From Streptomyces luteolus (GTDB lineage Bacteria > Actinomycetota > Actinomycetes > Streptomycetales > Streptomycetaceae): a stretch of DNA of 64,000 bases. The stretch is from assembly GCF_029968015.1 (NCBI RefSeq), contig NZ_JASCIS010000014.1:1-64000 (forward strand), written 5' to 3'. Shown here one piece after another: positions 50,786-60,120 of this stretch. The notes under the pieces are model-generated. The model searched no databases and was not told where the DNA came from. It saw only the letters and a program-made list of their open reading frames with translations. The stretch's first letter is position 1; every line of letters begins with the position of its first letter. A program made the position numbers and the translations under genes.

Positions 50786-51208
50786 ATGCCCCAGCTCACA
50801 CAGGACGTACGGGACCGGATCGCCGGGACCGGGATCTGGTTCGTGGCGTCCACCAATCCCGACGGATCGCCGCACGTGAGTCCGATGTGGGTCGACCTGG
50901 ACGGTGACCACCTCTGGTTCAACACCTCGGTGGGGCGGGTCAAGGAGCGCAACCTCCGCAACGATCCGCGGATCTGCCTCTCGCACGCGGACACCGTCGA
51001 CCCCTTCGACCGGGTGCAACTGCACGGCCGCGTCACCCGGTTCGTCGAGGGCGAGCAGGCCGAGCGGGACATGGACCGGCTCGCGCACAAGTACCTGGGC
51101 ACGCCGTACGAGTGGCTGCTTCCCGAGGAGCGGCGCATCACCGTCGTCGTCGAGCTGGAGCGAGTCCGGCGGATCGTGGGCGTGGAGCCCTTCGGCGCGC
51201 CCAAGTAG
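50786..51208 (+). CDS. PPOX-class F420-dependent oxidoreductase
   Basis: A 140-residue split-barrel protein: GTGIWFVASTNPDGSPHVSPMWVDLDGDHLWFNTSVGRVKERNLRNDPRICL-like (with HVSPMWVDLDGDHLWFNT visible). This matches small actinobacterial flavin/deazaflavin oxidoreductases annotated as F420-dependent. GAAGAGGA lies seven bases before the ATG. The substrate is unknown. The 245 bp upstream gap holds its promoter and that of the divergent deacetylase. Confidence 0.88.
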   Translation: MPQLTQDVRDRIAGTGIWFVASTNPDGSPHVSPMWVDLDGDHLWFNTSVGRVKERNLRNDPRICLSHADTVDPFDRVQLHGRVTRFVEGEQAERDMDRLAHKYLGTPYEWLLPEERRITVVVELERVRRIVGVEPFGAPK

Positions 51209-51266
51209 GTGAGACCTTCGGCGCACCCGAGCAGTGGGGACCTCCGGCGCGCCCGAGTAGCGTCGC

Positions 51267-54200
51267 TCAGCGCCGCCGTACCAGCGGGAACGGCAGCGTC
51301 TCGCGGATCGTCAGGCCCGTGAGGAACATGACGAGGCGGTCGACACCGACACCGAGGCCGCCCGTCGGGGGCATCGCGTACTCCAGGGCGTCGAGGAAGT
51401 CCTCGTCCAGCTCCATCGCCTCCGGGTCGCCGCCCGCCGCGAGCAGGGACTGCGCGGAGAGGCGGCGGCGCTGTTCGACGGGGTCGGTCAACTCCGAGTA
51501 GGCAGTGCCCAGTTCGGTGCCGAACGCGACCAGGTCCCAGCGTTCCGCGAGGCGCGGGTCGGTGCGGTGCTGGCGGGTCAGCGGGGAGACGTCGGTCGGG
51601 AAGTCCTTGTAGAACGTGGGGAGTTGGGTGCGCTCCTCGACCAGCCGCTCGTACATCTCCAGGACCACGTCGCCCCGCCCGTCCTCCGGGGTGTACGGGA
51701 CGTCCGCGAGGTCGCAGAGCCGGTGCAGCGCGGGGAGTTCCGTGTCGACGGTGACCTCTTCGCCGAGGACCTCGGAGATCGCGCCGTAGACCGTCTTGAC
51801 CGGCCACGCCCCGGAGATGTCGTGCTCGGCCAACTTCCCCTCCGCGTCCGGCTTGTGGGCGACGGGACGGCCGAACGCGGCGGTCGCGGCGCCCTGGATG
51901 AGCTCGCGGGTCAGGTCGAGCATCACGTCGTAGTCGGCGAACGCCTGGTAGGCCTCCAGCATCGTGAACTCGGGGTTGTGCTTGTACGAGACGCCCTCGT
52001 TGCGGAAGGTGCGGCCCATCTCGAAGACCTTCTCCAGGCCGCCCACGCAGAGCCGTTTCAGGTACAGCTCGGGCGCGATCCGGAGGTAGAGGTCGAGGTC
52101 GTACGCGTTGATGTGGGTGGTGAACGGGCGGGCGTTGGCGCCGCCGTGGATCTGCTGCAGCATCGGCGTCTCGACCTCCAGGTAGCCGCGCTCCAACAGC
52201 CCCTGGCGCAGGGCCTGTACGGCGGTCGAGCGGTGCCGTACGACGTCGCGGGCGCCCGGGTCGGCGACCAGGTCGACGTACCTGCGGCGCACCTTCGCCT
52301 CCGGGTCGGCGAGGCCGCGGCGCTTGTCGGGCAGCGGGCGCAGGCACTTGCCGGTGAGCTGCCAGCCGGTGACGAAGACCGACAGCTCACCCTTGTCGGA
52401 GGTGCCGATCTCGCCGGTGGCGGTGATGTGGTCGCCGATGTCGGTGCGCGCGGTGAATGTGTCGAGGGCCGCGCCGTGCTCGCGGGTGAACGCCAGTTGC
52501 AGATCGCCCGACCAGTCCCGCAGGACCGCGAAGGCGACGCCGCCGAGGTCGCGTACGAGCATGACCCGCCCCGCGACCGTGGCCTGCTCGCCGGTGCGGG
52601 TGCCCGGGGGAAGCGCGGGGTGGGCGGCGCGGATCTCGGCGAGGGTGTGGCTGCGCCGCGCGATGCCGACGGGGTACGGGTCGATGCCGTCGTCCCGGAG
52701 GCCGCGCAGCTTGCGGTGGCGGACGCGGACCTGCTCCGGCATTCCCGCCATGGGGTCGGCGGTGCCCGACTCCCCCGCGTGCAGGCCGAGTTGGTCGATG
52801 GGCGGCAGGCCCTCGGTGGTGGACGGCTGCACAAGGGCCGCCGAGCGGTGGCCCTTGCCCCACAGTTTGCGCATGCTCGGTACGGAGACGAAGCCCTCGG
52901 CGATGCCGGAGGCGAGCGAGATACGCGCGAGGGAGCCGGCGTCGCCGTAGCAGATGAACCGCGGGTACCACTCGGGGTCGTACTTGGCGTTGGAGCGGTA
53001 CAGGGCCTCCAGCTGCCACCACTTGGAGAAGAACAGCAGCAGTCGGCGCCATAGCCGCAGCACAGGACCGGCGCCGATGCGGGCGCCCTCCTCGAAGACC
53101 GAGCGGAACACGGCGAAGTTCAGCGAGACCCGTCGTACGCCCAACTTGCCCACGGCGGCGCACAGTTCGGCGACCATGAACTCCATGACGCCGTTGGGCG
53201 CGGTCCGGTCGCGGCGCATCAGGTCGAGCGAGATGCCGTCCCGGCCCCAGGGCACGAAGGAGAGCAGGGCGAGGAGCCGGCCGTTCGCGTCGTGGCACTC
53301 GACGAGCAGGCAGTCGCCGTCCTGCGGGTCGCCGAGGCGGTCGAGCGCCATGGAGAAGCCGCGCTCGGTCTCCGTGTCGCGCCAGGCGTCGGCCTTGTCG
53401 ATGACCTCCTCCATCTCCGTGTCGGAGAGGGTGGAGTGGCGGCGGACCCGGCAGGTCGCGCCGGTGCGCCTGACCCGGTTGACGGCCTGCCGGGTGACGC
53501 GCATGTCGCGGCCGTCGAGGTCGAACCTCGCCACGTGCAGGATCGCCTCGTCGCCGAGTTGCAGGGCGCCGAGCCCGTGCCGCGCGAACGCCTTGGCGCC
53601 CTCCTCGGAGGCGCCCATCACGGCCGGGGCCCACGCGTACCGGCGCGCGGCGCCCAGCCACTGCTCGATGGCCTGGTCCCAGGCGCCCGCGTCCCCCACC
53701 GGGTCGCCGCTGGCCAGGCAGACGCCGGCCTCGACGCGGTACGTGACGGCGGCCTTGCCGCTCGGCGCGAAGACGACGGCCTTGTCGCGCCGGGTCGCGA
53801 AGTAGCCGAGCGAGTCCTGCTCCCCGTACGCGCCGAGCAGGGCGCGGATGCGGGGTTCCTCGTCGCCGTGCAGGGCCGCGTCCATGCGCTGCGAGCGGAA
53901 CAGCACGTACACCGCGTACAGCAGCGACAGGGCGCCGAACAGGCCGAGGAAGAAGTGCACGGGGCGCGGCGGGGTGCCGTCGAAGGTGCCGGGCGCGACG
54001 ACGCCGCCGCAGACCCGGGTCACCGCCCACAGCAGCCGCTGTCCCCTCTCCAGGGTGCCGGGGAACAGCTCGACCAGACCCCAGCCCACCAGGGACGAGA
54101 GCGCGAGGCCCACGACGAGCGCGCCGAGCGCCCGCGGGAGCGCGCCGCGCCGGGCGTCCGCGTAGAACTCCCGGTGGGCGAGGACGAGGAGGACGAGCGC

Positions 54201-54599
54201 GAGTCCGCAGACGAGCGCCGAGGGCAGCGCCTCCATGACGTCGCCGAGGGCGATCTGCAGCCCGTCGAAGATGATCAGGATCGAGAGGTACGCGACCACC
54301 AGGCGCCACGCGATGGTCTTGCGGGACGCGCAGGCCGCGGCCAGCAGGAACAGGAACACCGCGTAGGCGAGGTTGGCGCTGACCGGCACGGTCGCGAGGT
54401 CCAGGGCCCGGGACACGGGGCGGAGCAGCCGCCGCAGCGGGGCGATCACGGCGATCAGTACGCAGTACACGCCGAGCAGGGCGAAGAACGTCGCGAATCC
54501 GCCGGGCACCCGGCTCAGGAACCCCGTGCGGCGCGGGCCCGTCTCCCGGGCGGGTGCGTCGGCTATCGCGGGCCCGGACTCCTGCGCGCCGGCACTCAT
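51267..54599 (-). CDS. lysX: LysX: lysylphosphatidylglycerol synthetase fused to lysyl-tRNA synthetase
   Basis: A 1110-residue fusion. Six or so membrane helices (about 30-260) lead into the DUF2156 lysyl-transferase domain (about 270-580; [38 protein letters not shown]). An anticodon-binding OB domain follows (about 625-745), then a class II LysRS core (about 760-1110) with motif 2 [19 protein letters not shown] and motif 3 [15 protein letters not shown]. It adds lysine to membrane phosphatidylglycerol, giving cationic-peptide resistance. GGAGG precedes the ATG at 54599. The ATG at 54623 lies in a 24-bp direct duplication of the start region and lacks a ribosome site. Confidence 0.92.
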   Translation of the reverse strand: MSAGAQESGPAIADAPARETGPRRTGFLSRVPGGFATFFALLGVYCVLIAVIAPLRRLLRPVSRALDLATVPVSANLAYAVFLFLLAAACASRKTIAWRLVVAYLSILIIFDGLQIALGDVMEALPSALVCGLALVLLVLAHREFYADARRGALPRALGALVVGLALSSLVGWGLVELFPGTLERGQRLLWAVTRVCGGVVAPGTFDGTPPRPVHFFLGLFGALSLLYAVYVLFRSQRMDAALHGDEEPRIRALLGAYGEQDSLGYFATRRDKAVVFAPSGKAAVTYRVEAGVCLASGDPVGDAGAWDQAIEQWLGAARRYAWAPAVMGASEEGAKAFARHGLGALQLGDEAILHVARFDLDGRDMRVTRQAVNRVRRTGATCRVRRHSTLSDTEMEEVIDKADAWRDTETERGFSMALDRLGDPQDGDCLLVECHDANGRLLALLSFVPWGRDGISLDLMRRDRTAPNGVMEFMVAELCAAVGKLGVRRVSLNFAVFRSVFEEGARIGAGPVLRLWRRLLLFFSKWWQLEALYRSNAKYDPEWYPRFICYGDAGSLARISLASGIAEGFVSVPSMRKLWGKGHRSAALVQPSTTEGLPPIDQLGLHAGESGTADPMAGMPEQVRVRHRKLRGLRDDGIDPYPVGIARRSHTLAEIRAAHPALPPGTRTGEQATVAGRVMLVRDLGGVAFAVLRDWSGDLQLAFTREHGAALDTFTARTDIGDHITATGEIGTSDKGELSVFVTGWQLTGKCLRPLPDKRRGLADPEAKVRRRYVDLVADPGARDVVRHRSTAVQALRQGLLERGYLEVETPMLQQIHGGANARPFTTHINAYDLDLYLRIAPELYLKRLCVGGLEKVFEMGRTFRNEGVSYKHNPEFTMLEAYQAFADYDVMLDLTRELIQGAATAAFGRPVAHKPDAEGKLAEHDISGAWPVKTVYGAISEVLGEEVTVDTELPALHRLCDLADVPYTPEDGRGDVVLEMYERLVEERTQLPTFYKDFPTDVSPLTRQHRTDPRLAERWDLVAFGTELGTAYSELTDPVEQRRRLSAQSLLAAGGDPEAMELDEDFLDALEYAMPPTGGLGVGVDRLVMFLTGLTIRETLPFPLVRRR

Positions 54600-54720
54600 G
54601 GACCCGCCTCCGCTGGCACTCATGGACCCGACTCTAGGAACGCGGCGCCCGGCCCGCCCGTCGAGCGGGCCCCATAGGGTGCCGGACGGGTCCGCGGCTG
54701 CGGCGGCTAGCCTCTTCGGC

Positions 54721-55167
54721 GTGACGGAGTTCGAGCGGGGCACGGACGGCCCCAAGGTGATCGTCGTCGGCGTCGACGGCTCGGAGTCGTCGCTGCGCGC
54801 GGCCGCGTACGCGGCGGGTCTCGCCCGGCGGCAGCGGGCGCTGCTCGCGATGGTCTACGTGCAGCCGGTGATGGTGGCGGGCGCGGCACTCGGAGCGCCG
54901 GTCGCGGGCACAACGGACGAGGTCGCCGAGTCCCTGATCCGCGAGATCCGGGCGGCCGCCGAGCGGGTGCGGCACATATACGACGTGCGCTGGGAGTTCC
55001 ACACCTTCCGCGGCGACCCGTACAACGGCCTGGTCGAGGCGGCAGACCAGCTGACCGCCGACGCCGTCGTGGTCGGCGCGTCCGAGCAGGCCGGACACCG
55101 CCTCGTCGGTTCGGTGGCGGTCCGGCTCGTGAAGGCGGGCCGCTGGCCCGTCACAGTGGTGCCGTGA
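54721..55167 (+). CDS. Universal stress protein UspA family
   Basis: A 148-residue single-domain UspA protein. The fold opens [26 protein letters not shown], and the C-terminal ATP-binding type motif reads [32 protein letters not shown] (G-x2-G-x9-G-S/V pattern partly kept). It starts at the GTG at 54721, divergent from lysX with 121 bp between. Its exact stress role is unknown. Confidence 0.9.
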   Translation: MTEFERGTDGPKVIVVGVDGSESSLRAAAYAAGLARRQRALLAMVYVQPVMVAGAALGAPVAGTTDEVAESLIREIRAAAERVRHIYDVRWEFHTFRGDPYNGLVEAADQLTADAVVVGASEQAGHRLVGSVAVRLVKAGRWPVTVVP

Positions 55168-55268
55168 CCCCAACGCACCCCTGAGGCGTCCCCCGTCTTC
55201 CGTCGTGCAAGCTTCTCGGCCATCATGATCGCCGTCACCCACTGGCCGTCCACGACGAGGTGAGGCTC

Positions 55269-56696
55269 ATGGCCGGGCTACGCACGGGACAGGGCATTCT
55301 GCGCCGCAAGCCGATCGAGCTGATCGAGGAGGGCGCGCCGAGCGAACAACTGACCAGGACGCTCGGTCTGTGGCAGCTCACCGCGATCGGCGTCGGCGGC
55401 ATCATCGGCGCGGGCATCTTCAGCCTCGCCGGCGCGGTCGCCAACGGCACCGCGGGCCCCGCGGTCCTGGTGTCCTTCCTCATCGCGGGCATCGCGAGCG
55501 CCGCCGCGGCGTTCTCGTACGCCGAGTTCGCCGGCATGATCCCGAAGGCGGGCTCCGCCTACACGTACGGGTACGCGGTCCTCGGTGAGCTGGCCGGCTG
55601 GTTCATCGGCTGGGACCTGCTCCTGGAGTACACGGCGATCGTGGCGGTGGTCGCGATCGGCATCTCGGGCTACTTCGGCTTCCTCGTCGAGGCGTTGGGC
55701 GCCGAGCTGCCCGTGTGGATGCTGGGCGCGCCGGGGACGGGCGAGGGGCACAAGATCGACCTGTTCGCGGTGGTCCTCTGCCTGTTCATCGCCTATCTGC
55801 TGACCCTCGGCATCAAGAACGCGGCGCGCTTCGAGACCGTCGTCGTGGTCCTGAAGGTGCTCGTGGTCCTCCTGGTGATCGCGGTGGGCTTCTTCCACAT
55901 CGACACCGCCAACTACAACCCGTTCTTCCCGTACGGGATCGGCGGCGCGTTCACGGGTGCGGCGACGGTGTTCTTCGCGGTGTTCGGGTACGACGCGATG
56001 TCCACGGCGGCCGAGGAGTCCAAGGACTCGCAGCGCCACATGCCGAAGGCGATCGTCTACTCGCTCGCGATCTCGATGGTCCTGTACGTCCTGGCCTGCC
56101 TGGTCCTGACGGGCATGCAGAACTACAAGGAGGTCGACAAGGAGAGCGGCTTCTCCACTGCCTTCGAGTCGGTGGGCCTCGGCGGGCTCGCGAACGTGAT
56201 CGCGATCGGCGCGATCATCGGCATCCTCACCGTGATGTTCACGTTCATGCTGGGCGTCACCCGCGTGTGGTTCTCGATGAGCCGGGACGGGCTGCTGCCG
56301 CACTGGTTCGCCAAGACCCACCCGACGCGGCACGTGCCGACGCGGGTGACGTGGATCGTGGGTGTGCTGTCGGCGGGGATCGCCGGGTTCATGCCGATCG
56401 GCGAGGCGGCCGAACTCACCAATATCGGCATCCTGTTGGCGTTCGTGGTGGTGTGCGTCGCGGTGATCGTGCTGCGGTACCGGCAGCCGGACCTGCCGCG
56501 CTCCTTCAAGTGCCCCGGCATGCCGGTGGTGCCCGCGATCGGCGTGGTGTTCTCGCTCTGGCTGATCACGTTCCTGCAGTGGCAGACGTGGGCGCGGTTC
56601 GCGGTGTGGTTCGCCCTCGGGCTGATCGTGTACTTCGCGTACTCGTACCGGAAGTCGAACTTGGCGCGTGCGGATCAGCGGGTGGACGGGGGCTGA
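55269..56696 (+). CDS. Amino acid permease (APC superfamily, cationic amino acid transporter type)
   Basis: A 475-residue protein with about 12 membrane helices. The first reads LGLWQLTAIGVGGIIGAGIFSLAG, with the APC substrate motif GxGIIGAGIF. The following EFAGMIPKAGSAYTYGYAVLGELAGWFIGW and FFAVFGYDAMSTAAEESKDSQRHMPKAI are characteristic of the YfnA/CAT group, which carries cationic or branched amino acids. The ATG at 55269 follows GAGGTGAGG; an in-frame GTG nine bases earlier is less well placed. Confidence 0.92.
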   Translation: MAGLRTGQGILRRKPIELIEEGAPSEQLTRTLGLWQLTAIGVGGIIGAGIFSLAGAVANGTAGPAVLVSFLIAGIASAAAAFSYAEFAGMIPKAGSAYTYGYAVLGELAGWFIGWDLLLEYTAIVAVVAIGISGYFGFLVEALGAELPVWMLGAPGTGEGHKIDLFAVVLCLFIAYLLTLGIKNAARFETVVVVLKVLVVLLVIAVGFFHIDTANYNPFFPYGIGGAFTGAATVFFAVFGYDAMSTAAEESKDSQRHMPKAIVYSLAISMVLYVLACLVLTGMQNYKEVDKESGFSTAFESVGLGGLANVIAIGAIIGILTVMFTFMLGVTRVWFSMSRDGLLPHWFAKTHPTRHVPTRVTWIVGVLSAGIAGFMPIGEAAELTNIGILLAFVVVCVAVIVLRYRQPDLPRSFKCPGMPVVPAIGVVFSLWLITFLQWQTWARFAVWFALGLIVYFAYSYRKSNLARADQRVDGG

Positions 56697-56701
56697 TTTT
56701 C

Positions 56702-56853
56702 CCCTACCCGCCCCTTCCCGAAAGTCCTGCCGGACGGGCCTCCTCAAGCGCCGGAGGGGCTGATTTTTCAGCCCCTCCGGCGTTTGAGGAGCGGGGGTCC
56801 GGGGGCGGAGCCCCCGTGCCGACGGCAGTCTTTCGGGAAGGGGCGGGGCGGGG
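56702..56853. terminator. Palindromic repeat, copy 4 (terminator-like)
   Basis: The most regular copy. Outer arms CCCGCCCCTTCCCGAAAG (near 56708) and CTTTCGGGAAGGGGCGGG (near 56830) enclose a 24-bp inner stem (56740-56763 with 56768-56791, CTCCTCAAGCGCCGGAGGGG and its near complement, TTTT loop). It separates the convergent permease and CapA-type genes. Confidence 0.9.
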
Positions 56854-56858
56854 AGCAA

Positions 56859-58163
56859 TCACCTGGCCGACGTCAAGCCCTGCTTACCCGCACCCCTGCT
56901 GAGGACCACCCCGCGAACCTGGTCCCGCGTCTCCTCGTACTCTCCCCGCTGCGCCGCCTCGTCCAGATTCAGGGCCCGGCCCGCTTCCGTGTCGAAGAAG
57001 AACGGGACGAACTCGGCTCGGGTCACCTTCCAGCGGCCGCCGGGGCTCTTCGGCGGTGTGAAGGTGAAGCGGCCGATCGTGCTCTGGTTGCCGCGGTCGT
57101 CCTGGGCGCCGTCGTGGTTGATCATCTCGCCTGCGACCTGGTCGCCCATGCCGTACACCACCCAGGTCCCGTTGACCTTCTCGTACGCCTGCGGGACGTG
57201 CGCGTGGGTGCCGATGATCAGGTCGATGTCGGGGCGGCCCGCGGTCCGGGAGGCGGTCAACTCCTCGGCCAGGCGCAGCTGTTCGGCGTCCGGCTCGTCC
57301 TGCCACTCGGTGCCCCAGTGCGGGGAGAACACGACGATGTCGGCGCCGGCCTCGCGGGCCGCGCGCGCCTTGGCGATCACCTTGTCCTTGTCGAGCGGGT
57401 CGACGGCCCAGGGCCTGCCCTCGGGGAGCGGGTAGCCGTTGGTGCCGTAGGTGGCGGCGATGTGGGCGACCTTGGCGCCGCCCGCGCTCAGCATGGTCGT
57501 GGTCCGCGCCTCCTTCTCCGTACGCGCGGAACCCGCGTGCTTCACACCGGCCTCGTCCAGGGCGCCGAGGGTGCGGTCGATGCCGTCGGCGCCGTCGTCG
57601 AGGGTGTGGTTGGAGGCCGTGGAGCAGCCGTCGTAGCCGGTGTCGGCCAGGGCGCGGGCGATCTGGGGCGGGGACTTGAAGGCGGGGTAGCCGCTGTAGT
57701 CGCCGTCCGCGCCGTAGACGGTCTCCATGTGGCAGAGGGCCAGGTCGGCCTTGGAGATCACGGGTTTGGCGCCGGCGAAGATCTTGCGGAAGTCGTAGCC
57801 GTCGCCGTCCGCGTCGGCGGCGGCCTGCCGGATGATCGAGTCGTGCGGGAGTACGTCGCCGCTCGCGGCGAGCGTGAACGCACGGGGCTGCCCGGCGCCG
57901 TTCGCGGAGGCGCCGGGCTTCGGGCCGCCCGGCTTCGGGGACGATTCCGCGTTCGGGGTGCCGGGGCCGGTGGGCGGGGTGTGCTGCTCGGTGGCGCAGG
58001 CCGTGGCTCCGAGGAGGAGGGCGGTGAGGGCGGCCGCTCCGTGGCGGGCGCGCCGGGCGGGACGAGCAGGACGACGGGGACGGGCGGGACGGGTGAGGTA
58101 GGTGAGACAGGTGAGATGGGTGAGATGGGTGAGGCAGGTCGGACGGGAGATCGGACGGGACAT
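56859..58163 (-). CDS. CapA family lipoprotein (PGA_cap metallophosphatase fold)
   Basis: A 434-residue protein of the poly-gamma-glutamate CapA family. Metal-site motifs are LAASGDVLPHD, ASNHTLDDG and IIGTHAHVPQ, with SPHWGTEW between. The leader is unusual: about 40 residues with (THL/TCL/TYL) triplets and a PRRPARPARRARH stretch before the hydrophobic core and lipobox LGATAC. The triplets come from 9-bp tandem repeats. No capBC genes are present, so true polyglutamate synthesis is unlikely. The ATG at 58163 has GGAG eight bases upstream. Confidence 0.85.
   Translation of the reverse strand: MSRPISRPTCLTHLTHLTCLTYLTRPARPRRPARPARRARHGAAALTALLLGATACATEQHTPPTGPGTPNAESSPKPGGPKPGASANGAGQPRAFTLAASGDVLPHDSIIRQAAADADGDGYDFRKIFAGAKPVISKADLALCHMETVYGADGDYSGYPAFKSPPQIARALADTGYDGCSTASNHTLDDGADGIDRTLGALDEAGVKHAGSARTEKEARTTTMLSAGGAKVAHIAATYGTNGYPLPEGRPWAVDPLDKDKVIAKARAAREAGADIVVFSPHWGTEWQDEPDAEQLRLAEELTASRTAGRPDIDLIIGTHAHVPQAYEKVNGTWVVYGMGDQVAGEMINHDGAQDDRGNQSTIGRFTFTPPKSPGGRWKVTRAEFVPFFFDTEAGRALNLDEAAQRGEYEETRDQVRGVVLSRGAGKQGLTSAR
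58092..58145. repeat. 9-bp tandem repeat in the CapA-type signal region
   Basis: Six units near GGTGAGATG (GGTGAGGTA, GGTGAGACA, GGTGAGATG twice, GGTGAGGCA, GGTCGGACG). On the coding strand each gives Thr-x-Leu-type triplets, lengthening the n-region of the signal peptide in frame. Confidence 0.88.
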
Positions 58164-58640
58164 CAGGTGTGCTCCGTGGTTCGGGGGCGTGACCCTCCGA
58201 ATCCACAGTCGTTACATATGACTAATCAAGCCGCAATACCGGCATACGCCCCGACGGACCTCCAAGCCCCCTCACCTGCGCGGCATCTGGCGGCGCGTCA
58301 GCGGTCCCCGGGGCTCCGGCCGCCGCCGTCCACCCCGGCCCACCCGCCTGTCGTAGACGAAGCGGTCCGGGTACGCCACCGCCTCACGGGCCGGGTACCG
58401 TGTGGTGCCGTGCGCGAGGCTCTTTCGTCGCGCACGGCAGCGCGGCGACCACCGTGTGACACCACAGGGGGACTCACGACCAGCGGCGAAACCGGGGGCC
58501 GGGTCAAGGATCCGTAAAACACCTTGCTCGCCGCCCCGTTGAGTAATCGGCTGATCCCAGCCGTACCGCGATGCGAGGGCAGCGGCTCGCCCGCGCACGG
58601 CCCTTCAGGCACCGGAGGAGATCTGAGGAAGGCGATCAGG
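58164..58640. other. Intergenic region with AT-rich patch and strong hairpin
   Basis: No gene. The unusually AT-rich run GTTACATATGACTAATCAAG (58211-58230) probably holds the promoter of the CapA-type gene or of the gene at 58641. A hairpin GCCGTGCGCGA / TCGCGCACGGC (58407-58417 with 58428-58438, ten-base loop) lies about 200 bases before the latter. It is flanked by a longer-range CCGTGTG repeat. Confidence 0.55.
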
Positions 58641-59150
58641 ATGCCGCACAGAAGCACCAACGGCGCCGACGGGCGTGGCGAGTTGACCGTGCCGATGGCC
58701 TGGCTCTACGCCGAGTACATCGCCGACGAACTGCTGCGCACCGGCGACCTGATGCCGCCCACGTCCTTCGAGTACCGGGCGGGCCGGGACGCCCTCGCGC
58801 TGACGATCTTCCTCTCCGACGTGGACCGCGAGCTCTCCGGTATCCGCGTCGTCTCCCAGCTGGAGACCTGGCTCTCGCTGACCGCGTACGAACGGGCCTG
58901 GGAGGAGTGGGTCGGCGACCGCATGGCCACCCTCGAGGCCGAGGCCCGCGAGTCCGGCGGCACGGACGCCGACCTCGACCTGGCCCGGGCGGCCTGGCGC
59001 TGGCTGGAGGAGACGGAACTCCTCGCCCCTGACCTGGACGCGGCGGTCCTGGAGGGCGACGGGCGGGACGAGGAGGACGGCCCTCAGGTGTGGACCCCGG
59101 CGTGGCAACTCGGCCTTCCGCTGGGTCACTTGGCGATCCATCTGTTCTGA
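58641..59150 (+). CDS. Hypothetical protein, 169 aa, acidic
   Basis: No named family recognised. The protein is acidic and mainly helical: LTVPMAWLYAEYIADELLRT, then TSFEYRAGRDALALTIFLSD, SQLETWLSLTAYERAWEEWV and AAWRWLEETELLAPDLDAAV. No signal or membrane helix is present. GAGGAAGG precedes the ATG at 58641, which fixes the start. It faces away from the CapA-type gene and converges on the Fpg/Nei gene, with a short repeat between. Confidence 0.8.
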   Translation: MPHRSTNGADGRGELTVPMAWLYAEYIADELLRTGDLMPPTSFEYRAGRDALALTIFLSDVDRELSGIRVVSQLETWLSLTAYERAWEEWVGDRMATLEAEARESGGTDADLDLARAAWRWLEETELLAPDLDAAVLEGDGRDEEDGPQVWTPAWQLGLPLGHLAIHLF

Positions 59151-59152
59151 GA

Positions 59153-59196
59153 ACCGGCCACCAACCGGCCACCAACCGGCCGCCAAACCGCCACCA
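59153..59196. repeat. Four 11-bp tandem repeats between convergent genes
   Basis: ACCGGCCACCA repeats four times with small changes, starting three bases after the hypothetical protein's stop and ending 22 bases from the Fpg/Nei stop. Confidence 0.9.
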
Positions 59197-59218
59197 ACCG
59201 GGTGCCTGCCCCCGCCGG

Positions 59219-60082
59219 TCACTTCAGCAGACGGGACATCCGTCGGTCCGCGAGCGGCTTGCCGCCCGTCTGGCAGGTCGGGCAGTACTGCAGGGACGAG
59301 TCGCTGAACGACACCTCGCGGATCGTGTCCCCGCACACCGGGCAGGGCTCACCCGTGCGGCCGTGCACGCGAAGGCCGCTCTTCTTCTCCGCCTTCAGGC
59401 GACCCGCCGCCACCCCGTGCGAGCGCTCCACGGCCTCGGTGAGGGTGGCGTGCAGCGCCTCGTAGAGGCCGGTGAGCTCCTCTTCGCTGAGGCTCCCGGC
59501 CGGTTTGTACGGGGACATCCGGGCGGCGTGCAGGATCTCGTCGCTGTACGCGTTGCCGATGCCGGCGATCAGGCTCTGGTCGCGCAACGCGCCCTTGATC
59601 CGGCGCCGTTCACCCGCGAGGAGCGCCGCGAGGGCCGCCTTGTCGAAGCCGGGGGCGAGCGGGTCGGGGCCGAGGCGGGCGACGCCGGGGACCTCGGCCG
59701 GGTCGGCGACCACGTACACCGCGAGGCGTTTCTGGGTGCCCGCCTCGGTGAGGTCGAAGCCGGAGCCGTCCTCCAGGGCGACGCGCAGCGCGAGCGGGCC
59801 CTTGCCGGGGCGCGGGGGGCCGTCGGGCAGCCGGTCCTTCCACTGCAGCCAGCCCGCGCGGGCGAGATGGGTCACCAGGTGCGGCCCGTCGGCGGTGCCG
59901 AGGTCGAGGAACTTGCCGTGCCGGGCGACCGCGGTGACCTCCTTGCCCTCCAGGGCGGTCAGCGGCGGGTCGTACGTCTTGAGGACGCTGATCGCGACGG
60001 GCAGGACACGCACGATCACGCGACCCACGAGATGCTCGTCGAGGAAGTCCCGCAGGGCCTCCACCTCGGGCAGTTCCGGCAT
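59219..60082 (-). CDS. Fpg/Nei family DNA glycosylase
   Basis: A 287-residue bifunctional glycosylase/AP lyase that removes oxidised bases. The N-terminal catalytic Pro-Glu is in MPELPEVE, so the ATG at 60082 is certain. The beta-hairpin lysine is in ARHGKFLDLG, the H2TH region is DQSLIAGIGNAYSDEILHAARMSP, and the zinc finger is CPVC...CPTC (GEPCPVCGD, YCPTCQ). GGAGGTGGAGG precedes the start. It lies 38 bp downstream of the SpoIIE-type gene and is probably cotranscribed with it. Confidence 0.95.
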   Translation of the reverse strand: MPELPEVEALRDFLDEHLVGRVIVRVLPVAISVLKTYDPPLTALEGKEVTAVARHGKFLDLGTADGPHLVTHLARAGWLQWKDRLPDGPPRPGKGPLALRVALEDGSGFDLTEAGTQKRLAVYVVADPAEVPGVARLGPDPLAPGFDKAALAALLAGERRRIKGALRDQSLIAGIGNAYSDEILHAARMSPYKPAGSLSEEELTGLYEALHATLTEAVERSHGVAAGRLKAEKKSGLRVHGRTGEPCPVCGDTIREVSFSDSSLQYCPTCQTGGKPLADRRMSRLLK

Positions 60083-60120
60083 GGTCCCTCCACCTCCGCC
60101 GCCAGTCTCGACCTCCGCCG

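Noticed and set aside
58370-58560. Possible ydaO-type c-di-AMP riboswitch in the leader of the gene at 58641
   Set aside because: GGGGGACTCACGACC and GGCGAAACCGGGGG looked suggestive, but the conserved 3' part of that riboswitch (CCGTCAGCTAACCTCG-like) is not present and the pairing scheme cannot be made to fit.
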